DNA of 64,000 nt from Pleurodeles waltl (Eukaryota; Chordata; Amphibia; Caudata; Salamandridae), in assembly GCF_031143425.1 (NCBI RefSeq), contig NC_090451.1, positions 355,330,339 to 355,394,338 on the forward strand, in the 5' to 3' direction. The notes beneath the pieces were generated by a model that saw only the letters and a program-made list of their open reading frames with translations, was not told the DNA's origin and searched no databases. Numbering within the stretch: the first letter of the stretch is position 1; each line of letters starts with the position of its first letter. Shown in pieces: positions 57,201-64,000 of the stretch. The position numbers were made by a program, and so were the translations under genes.

Positions 57201-58009
57201 CTCTGACAGAGCTTCAAGATCTATTAGTGATGAAGTTGAATCCAGCAGCTGAGTTACTGGTTGAGAATTTTTAGGCAGTTTCTTTTGGAGCGTAAGGAAA
57301 ATATTGGAAATGCAGTTGTCTTGAATGTAGATTTGCCCATCTTTGGAACAAAGGTTTGCAGCCCAGGTGTAATCGGATTTTCCATTTGGTTGTTTTGTGA
57401 AGACTGGCTATGCCAGTAAAATATGATCCTTGTCTACAAGCCATCGGTGATGGTAGCTTAGAAGGTCTTTCCTGAAACAGTTTTATTAATAAATGAGCTG
57501 TCACAAGAATGAATATACACCGTAAGAATTGCGACCAGTTTTCGAAGTCTCTGACTACGGGCTAGCTTAAATTGCTTTACTTGTAAATTTCCTTTCAATG
57601 TTTTGGTTATCAATATAGGAAGGATTTCTGAACTGGGTTTTTTAATAAGCAAAAAAAAAAAAAAAAAACTGACCCTAACAACCTAAAATCCTGCATATAA
57701 TTTGCCATGCCTACGACAGCTGGATCTAATATCTCAAAGGTTGAATGATGTGTCAATAAGCAGTTCAGGGGTTGCCTATAAATTGGACTTGTGGTGGGGC
57801 TGATCACGTGAGTGCTGGTAAAAAGATGTAATTGAGGTGTGGTCCAGGCAAGATGTCATGCCTACGCTCCTGTATCGACCTCCCACTGAACCAAAAAAAA
57901 AATAATCTTACTGGGAGGCAACACTGTATAATCTTGCAATCACCCTCTCCCTCACAGCAGTCCCAACAGCATATTGCAGGACTGAGAAATAAAGGCTGCA
58001 ACTGCCTGA
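57201..58009. other. No gene recognised
   Basis: AT-rich, with an A run at about 57651-57668. The minus-strand frame at 57271-57504 may belong to the same decayed element as 56943-57200, but no motif is clear. Confidence 0.35.
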
Positions 58010-58779
58010 CCTTCTGAGCTGCTGAGAGCAAAAATGGCTAACGTGGACAACTAGCGCAGTCAGGGAGTTTCCAGGGAGGCCAGGGTACCTACCTCCCCCA
58101 GCACCCCAACCACTCAGGTTGAAAGGACATGGAACACTGCCACACCACTGCCAAAGAAGCAGGTACAGGCCCATAAGTGAGGACAATCTTGTGTGAAACG
58201 TGGGGAGAGACGATAGGCCTGGAGGACCGTCCCTCCCTGCAGAAGAGAGAAGGACAACCAGACAGCCACTGGCGCCTGTCCTGTGCACAGTGGGTGAACA
58301 GACTACAGTGCACCTTGCACCTGAAGTCAGGAGTTCTGCCCCAGGGTGGAGGGACTGTGCAGAGGCCTTGAGCTCAATAGGGCTCACTGGTGTGGTTGGG
58401 AACCACAACACTAAAAAACACTGGAAAGAGGTAACTGACACAGGGGGATAGAGGAGCAGATGAAAGAGGGACTGATTCTGGGGGAAGAGAGCCCCCCAAC
58501 ATTGAAGCATAGCCCCTGCCCAGGTGATAAAAAGCAAGAAGGATGTGAGCTCACAAATGACCCGCAGAGCTTATCTCGCAGTACTGGTGCATCAAGCAGA
58601 CTAAGTTCTAGGAGGGAAGGCCTTGGGAGCTTGTGACTTCTTTTGCAAAGTATATTGTAGGCAAAAGGGAATCTCCCAATCTCCACAAGCATTCAGGACA
58701 TGCTTCAAAGAAAAGGGAGAGGGAGGGCCCCAGCCACCTGCTTATGGGTTCCCAATGGGATGATGACCAAGAATTCCAA

Positions 58780-59480
58780 TCATCAGCCACATCCTCTCCC
58801 TCGTGCAAGAGTTTTGCTGCACGTTTTTATCTCTGAAACATGATGTTAGCAAGGCGATAGGGGACAGAGAATCACAACTGCAAACAGGTGAAGCACACTT
58901 GTAACAACTTGATGGACATAGCTACCCCAAGCCAGACACAAAAATACCAAGTCACGCATGGCGGCCTGTTTGGAGTCAAAACAAAAAAAAAATGTCGGAG
59001 AAGCTATAGGACTTGGCAAATCTTTCAAGGAGGAATAATGTCTGAATACAAGCATTCCAGCAAAGATCACTAACAAGGACTTGGATGGATTTGTCCTAGA
59101 TTTCATAAAACATCTCCTATGGAATGGGGTTCTGGAAAGCTTACATCTGGGTTTTACAAACAGTGTCTTCTTGATTTTCTAACAAATACAGATTCCAACA
59201 CCAGATGTCATCACCAAAGTGCATTTTTTCCAAACACAAAGAGGATATAATGGCAGTGCCTCTCAAACAGGAACCTGTGGTATTTTGAGGCGGCTCCCCC
59301 CTCTTTTGGATGTTTTTTCTGTGCAGACGTTGGGGCAGCAGAGAGAGTTCAAAGACATTACAACCCACCTAAAAAAAAACAGGAAACACCATATTGCTGG
59401 GGACACCCTTTCCACTTAACTAAAAATACAAAAGGAACTTCACACATGGTAAGAGAATCAGGAGGTGAGGGATACAGTAG
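58780..59480 (+). pseudogene. L1 no. 4 ORF1 remnant
   Basis: Reading across frames gives coiled-coil pieces (LKHDVSKAIGDRESQLQTGE). A KMSEKL-DLANLSRRNNV-IQ segment follows at about 58990-59050, equivalent to the 'KLEDLENRSRRNNIRI' hinge into the RRM. The C-terminal domain comes at 59310-59450 with FSVQTLGQQREFKDITTHL and the shifted CWGHPFHL, matching 'LS--TL--RR-FK-IT--LR ... WG-PF-L'. Numerous stops show that it is inactive. Minus-strand open frames over this area are shadows. Confidence 0.7.
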
Positions 59481-60116
59481 GCTTATCTAAGAACACAGAC
59501 CAACACTCTCCAACCGGCTCACAAGCTACAGCCAGTACTCCGGAGGCAGGGCGTAACCCCAAGAACCAAAATATTGCAAACAGAGAAAGGAGACCATAAG
59601 GCCAAAAGGAAAGAGGATCATTCACCCTCACGGCAGGAAAATTGATACATGAGGAATTACTCTAAAGGCACGAGGGGCCCCTGAGCATCTGTGCTTAGCT
59701 CAACTGAGTGGATGCCCTGCTCGTGTCAGCCTCTGCCCCTAATCGCGGAGAAAACACTGCAGTAGGGAGGTGCCTCAGACTTTGAACACGGGCAGCTTTT
59801 CTCCCTTGGTGATACAGAAAGATGATCAGCAACATCAGTGGGCGCTCAGATATCTTTACCAGAGCTAGTCCTCAAAGCAGCCTACTCAGCTGCTATTTGC
59901 ATTCAAGTTTTGAATGTTAGTTTCAACCCACATGATGAGCGCATTTCAGTTATGGTCACAGGTTTGTTTGTTCTTAATTGTTACATTTCAGCACAGGTCC
60001 AAGACCCTATTAAGGCAATCTATGCCACAAGACAAAATAGGTGGGTCTACAGCCCTTGACTATTCTGTCTCCACTATGCAATAGTGCATTATGAACCACT
60101 TGGTATTCAGCAGTGG

Positions 60117-60121
60117 AGAAT
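60117..60121. repeat. Target duplication of LTR-like unit 3 (left)
   Basis: AGAAT, repeated at 62923-62927. Confidence 0.6.
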
Positions 60122-62922
60122 TGAAGGAGGCTGGTCTGGCTTATAGTGGGTACCAATTGTACTTACACCTCGTGCCAGGTCCAGTTATCCCTTAGTAGTG
60201 TTCTAGCAGCTTAGGCTGATAGAGATAGCTATAGCAGAGCAGGTTAGGCTGAACTAGGAGACATGCAAAGCTGCTACTATACCACATATATCATATAGGT
60301 ACTATATTATAAGAAAGACAATACTCAGGGTTACTAAAAAAATAAAGGTACTTTATTTTAGTGACAACGTGTCAAAAATATCTCAGAGGATATACTCCCT
60401 TAGGAGTTAAGTAAAATACACAAAATATACACAAACCAAAAATCAGGAAAGTAAAACAGTCAGAAAGTAGTGCGAACACTGTGGAATACAATAGGATGCA
60501 ATAGGCCTAGGGGCAACACAAACAATATACTAAGAAAGTGGAATGTGAACCACGAAGGGACCCCTAGGCTAGTGTAGTGTGTAGAGGGTCACTGGGAGTG
60601 TAAGAAAACACTAAGGGTGTCCAAGATACCCCACCCCAAGACCCTGAAAAGTAGGAGTAAAGTACTTCTATTTCCCCAGAAACACACTAAAGTCATGTTA
60701 GAGGATTTTGCAAAGACCACAATAGACTGCAAAGCACTGAAGACGGATTACTGGACCTGAGGACCTGCAAAGGAAGGGGACCAAGTCCAAGAGTCACGAA
60801 AGTGTCCGGGGGGCAGGAGCCCAATAAACCCCGTATGAAGGTGAAAAATGGCTGCCTCCGGATCGAAGAATATGAAGATTCTGCAACAAAGAAAGGTGCT
60901 AGGAACTTGTACTTCGTGCAGAAGATGTCCCACGGAGTGCTGGAGGATGCAGAGTTGTTTCCTTGGCAAAAGACCGCAAACAAGCCTTGCTAGGTGCAAG
61001 AGTGATGGCTGATGAAGAAGGGTGCTGACCAGGCCCAGGCAGGACCAGGATGTTGCCACACGGAAACGGAGACAGAGGGGGCCCTCAGCAACGTAGAGAG
61101 TCCACGCACAAGAAGGTAGCACCCCCAGAAGTCCTTGAACACGGGTTCAAGAAGTCTGAACACAGCAGTCGTCTCAACACTGCAAAAGAGGGTCCCACGA
61201 CACCGGAGATCAACTCTGGGAGCTGAGCATCGCAGGGCAGAGTGCTGGGGACCTAGGCTTGGCTGTGCATGTAGGATTTCGTGGAAATGTGCACAGAAGC
61301 CTTGTAGCTGCAGTTCACACGGTGCACAGGATTACTGTCTGGAGAGGGGAGGCAAGGACTTACCTCCTCCAAATTTGGACAGTTGGACCACTGGACAGTC
61401 TGGGTCACTTGGGTCCACCACCTGTGTTCCAGGGGCCACGCTTGTCAGGATGAGAGGGGTCCCAGAGTACCAGTGACGCTGAAGTTTAGTGCCTGCTGGA
61501 GCAGGGGGAAGATTCCAGTGCAGGATGAAGGCAGGCAGCGCCCAAAGCATGCACAATCAGGAAACAGTTGAGAAAGCCGGCAGGATTAGGCACTACAATG
61601 TTGCCGGTAGTCTTCTTGCTACTTTGTTGCAGTTTTGCAGGCGTCTTGGAGCAGTCAGCGGTCGATCCATGGCAGAAGTCAAACCGAGAGTTGCAGAGGA
61701 ACTCTGGTGAATTCTTGCAAGTCGTTATCTGAGGAAAAGCCCACTGGAGAGACCCTAAATAGCCCTCAGAGGAGAATTGGCCACCTAATTAGGAAAGCAC
61801 TTATCAGGAGGGGTCTCTGACAGCACCGGCTGGCACTGGCCACTTAGAGGCCTCCAGAATGCCCTCACACCTCTGGATCCAAGATTGCAGATGCCTGGGA
61901 CACACTGGAGCAGCTCTGGGCACCACCCCTGGGGTAGAGATGGACAGGGGATTGGTCACTCCCCTTTCCGTGGTCCAGTTTCGTACCAGAGCAGGGACTG
62001 GGGGTTCCCTAAACTTGTGTAGGCTGGCTTATGCACGGAAGGTACCATCTGTTCCCTTTAAAGCATTTCCAGAGGCTGGGAGAGGCTACCCTTCCCCAGC
62101 CTTTAACACCTATTTCCAAAGGGAGAGGTTGTAACACCCTCTCTCAGAGGAAATTCTTTGTTATGCCTTTCTGGGACTGCTGCCCAGACCCCAGGAGGGC
62201 AGAACCCTGTCTGTGGGGTGGCACCCCAATACCAGATTTGGCATGGGGGGGGACAATTTCGTGATCTTAGACATGTTACATGGCCATATTCAGAGTTACC
62301 ATTGTGAAGCTACATATAGGTGTTGACCTATATGTAGTGCACCTGTGTAATGAGTCCCCGCACTCACAAAGTCTGGGGAAATTGCCGTGAACTATGTGGG
62401 GGCACCTTTGCTAGTGCCAGGGTGCCCTCCCACTTAGTAACTTTGCACCTAACCTTCAGCAAGTGAAAGTTAGACATATAGGTGACTTATAAGTTACTTA
62501 AGTGCAGTGAAAATGGCTGTGAAATAACTGCAGTGGAAGTCCTGTGTAAAGGTTTGTCTGAGCTACCTATGGGTGGTAAAATAAATGCTGTAGCCCATAG
62601 GGATCTCCTGGAACCCCACTGCCCTGGGTACCTAGGTACCATATACTAGACAATTATAATGGTGTTCCAATGTGCCAATTTAAATTGGTAAAAGTGGTCA
62701 CTAGCCTATAGTGAAAAATTTAAAAGCAGAAAGAGCATAAGCACTGAGGTTCTGATTAGCAGAGCCTCAGTGACAGTTAGGCACTACACAGGTAAACACA
62801 TTCAGGCCACAAACTATGAGCACTGGGGTCCTGGCTAGCAGGATCCCAGTGAGACAGGCAAAAAAACTGACATACGTGTAAAAATGGGGGTAACATGCCA
62901 GGCAAAATGGTACTTTCCTAAA
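60122..62922. mobile_element. Long LTR-like unit 3 (2801 bp, 5-bp duplication)
   Basis: It begins TGAAGGAGGCTGGTC and ends TTTCCTAAA (CA expected, AA seen), between two AGAAT pentamers. TG...CA-like ends with a short inverted repeat and a 5-bp duplication are LTR traits. AATAAAGGTACTTTATTT lies about 220 bp from the left end. The 3' part has the shared module CTGGGGTCCTGGCTAGCAGG, then GATCCCAGTGA, with a diverged extra copy 70 bp upstream, and GGGGTAACATGCC. No coding domain is present. It sits between ORF1 and ORF2 of L1 no. 4. Confidence 0.65.
62310..62337. repeat. Perfect 11-bp hairpin in LTR-like unit 3
   Basis: CTACATATAGG (62310-62320) pairs perfectly with CCTATATGTAG (62327-62337) across a 6-base loop. 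Confidence 0.85.
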
Positions 62923-62927
62923 AGAAT
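62923..62927. repeat. Target duplication of LTR-like unit 3 (right)
   Basis: AGAAT, matching 60117-60121. Confidence 0.6.
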
Positions 62928-62949
62928 CTATGTAACACTACACAAGTCA

Positions 62950-64000
62950 TTAACATGCATGCTTTGACAGTGCTCACACTAAAAAGTTAATCACCTTAAA
63001 TACCTGATCAAAAGAAGGGCTCTGTTTCAGTGGCTGAAGGGCACAAATAGTGATGTTACAAGAAAAGCACCTTCTGCAAAAAGACAAACCAACTCAGATC
63101 ATTTTGGTTCCCGTCCCAATTCCACACTAACTATAAAACAAAGACAAGCAGGGGTGAGGGACTGGCTATCCTTCATAAAGTCTTGAATTTTGAATTGGAG
63201 GTGAAATACCAAGACAGAGAAAGTAGACACACTGGACTGTGACTACAATGGGGGTCCCTGCAACTTACTTTTATTGTTCTTTAAGCTCCAAATGAAGACA
63301 AGGCCAAATTTATGTGGACATACTGGCCAAAATAGCACAATTTTCCCAGAGGACACCTCCTTATTGGATGCAACTTAAACTTTATTTTAGACGTGGAGGA
63401 GGACAGGGCTCCAGTGTGACATACTTGCCCCACTCTCCCTTACGTCCCTATTAAAGAATAATAGATCTTGGTCTGATGGGTGCCTTGTGTCAGCAGCATT
63501 CAGGTAATCAAGGTTATACATTTTTTCCAGAATGTTCAAAGGACCTATGCCCACGTAAACTACTTCCTGACAACATGAGGCTTACTACAAGCCTGCCTTG
63601 CCTCTGACAGAGCTTAAGATCCAGTCGGATCATGCAGCTGTCAAACTAGAGCTCACCTTGAATGTTCCTCAACCACCCTTATCTAGACAATGGCAGGTTA
63701 GCAAAGTGGCACTTTGAGATGAAATAGTACTGGACAAATATGCCGGAGGCCATTACATTATTTTCATAAAAACACTACATGTGAGGTTAATTGGGATACT
63801 ATATGGCAAACAACTAAAGCGGTAATACAGGGAGAGTTGATAGCCTACACTGCAACATTTGATAGACCAAGCAAACAGAAAAAAGGGACCAAGATACTGA
63901 AAGATCAGAAGCCGAACATAAAATAGATACCTCTCAAAGAATGTAAGCTTGCTCAGGAAGGGGAGAGGTGAGCTGGAACATATACTGAAGAGGGAGGCAG
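62950..64000 (+). pseudogene. L1 no. 4 ORF2, endonuclease domain, right end outside window
   Basis: The plus strand starts near 62965 with ALTVLTLKVNHLKYLIKRRA, then LFQWLKGTNSDV, the 'LTLNVNGLN-PIKRRA-F-WL' opening of an L1 endonuclease. It continues with a KHLLQKDKP segment, LNFELEVKYQDRESRHTG, APNEDKAKF (the 'YAPN' box), NLNFILDVEEDRAP, and ELKIQSDHAAVKLEL (63610-63655), carrying the catalytic SDH. After that TIWQTTKAVIQGELIAYTAT begins the linker to RT. Stops and frame changes occur about every 100 bp. Confidence 0.75.

Larger units (their letters stand above)
58010..64000 (+). mobile_element. L1 no. 4, split by LTR-like unit 3 and running off the window
   Basis: ORF1 sequence (58780-59480) and the ORF2 start (62950 onward) lie in the same orientation on either side of a 2801-bp unit with its own 5-bp duplication. 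Removing that unit leaves ORF1, about 640 bp of spacer, then ORF2, as in an intact L1 of similar age. The left limit is approximate: CAAAAATGGCTAACGTGG near 58030 may be a decayed YY1-type 5' end. The RT domain lies beyond the right edge. Confidence 0.65.

Overview
The window reads as a vertebrate intronic/intergenic stretch packed with transposons, most likely from a large-genome salamander (newt-like). The inference rests on content: several L1-type LINEs, two DIRS-type tyrosine-recombinase retroelements, an L2-like LINE, a large piggyBac-type non-autonomous element and very long LTR-like units, all nested in one another, with no compact gene order. No rRNA, tRNA, CRISPR array or bacterial gene was seen. 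The species is inferred, not shown.

Host signal is sparse. Two minus-strand exon candidates (24023-24108 and 2878-3103) have good splice sites and compatible phases, and together resemble the end of a Tudor-type domain. If real, the roughly 21 kb between them is one intron filled with the elements below.

Layout. 1-640: LINE ORF2 C-terminal remnant (+). 1600-2700: L1 endonuclease/linker remnant (-). 2878-3103: exon candidate B. 4085-4665: L2-like LINE 3' end (-). 7543-17200: old DIRS element (-), split by an almost full-length L1 (7939-13641, -) with a perfect 15-bp target duplication; the L1 landed inside the DIRS internal complementary region. 18347-20967: long LTR-like unit 1. 22001-22485: hAT-type MITE with an 8-bp duplication. 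24023-24108: exon candidate A. 24.7-33.24 kb: second L1 (-), interrupted in its 3' UTR by a 3840-bp TTAA-flanked piggyBac-type element (24916-28755) and in its RT by a short L2-like 3' tail. 34529-37533: LTR-like unit 2. 37629-37972: 93-bp tandem repeat. About 38.9-45.43 kb: third L1 (+). 45655-46770: 530-bp duplication with nested 55-60-bp repeats. 48399-54307: near-complete DIRS element (-) with gag, RT/RNase H, tyrosine recombinase, terminal inverted repeats and a clean internal complementary region. 54.3-57.9 kb: MITEs and a doubtful L1 ORF1 scrap. 58.0-64.0 kb: fourth L1 (+), split between ORF1 and ORF2 by LTR-like unit 3 (60122-62922, 5-bp duplication).

All transposon ORFs carry stops or frameshifts, so none looks autonomously active as written. 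The nesting gives a relative insertion order: DIRS copy 1 before L1 no. 1; L1 no. 2 before the piggyBac-type element; L1 no. 4 before LTR-like unit 3. Family calls come from motifs read directly in the translations; no search was run.
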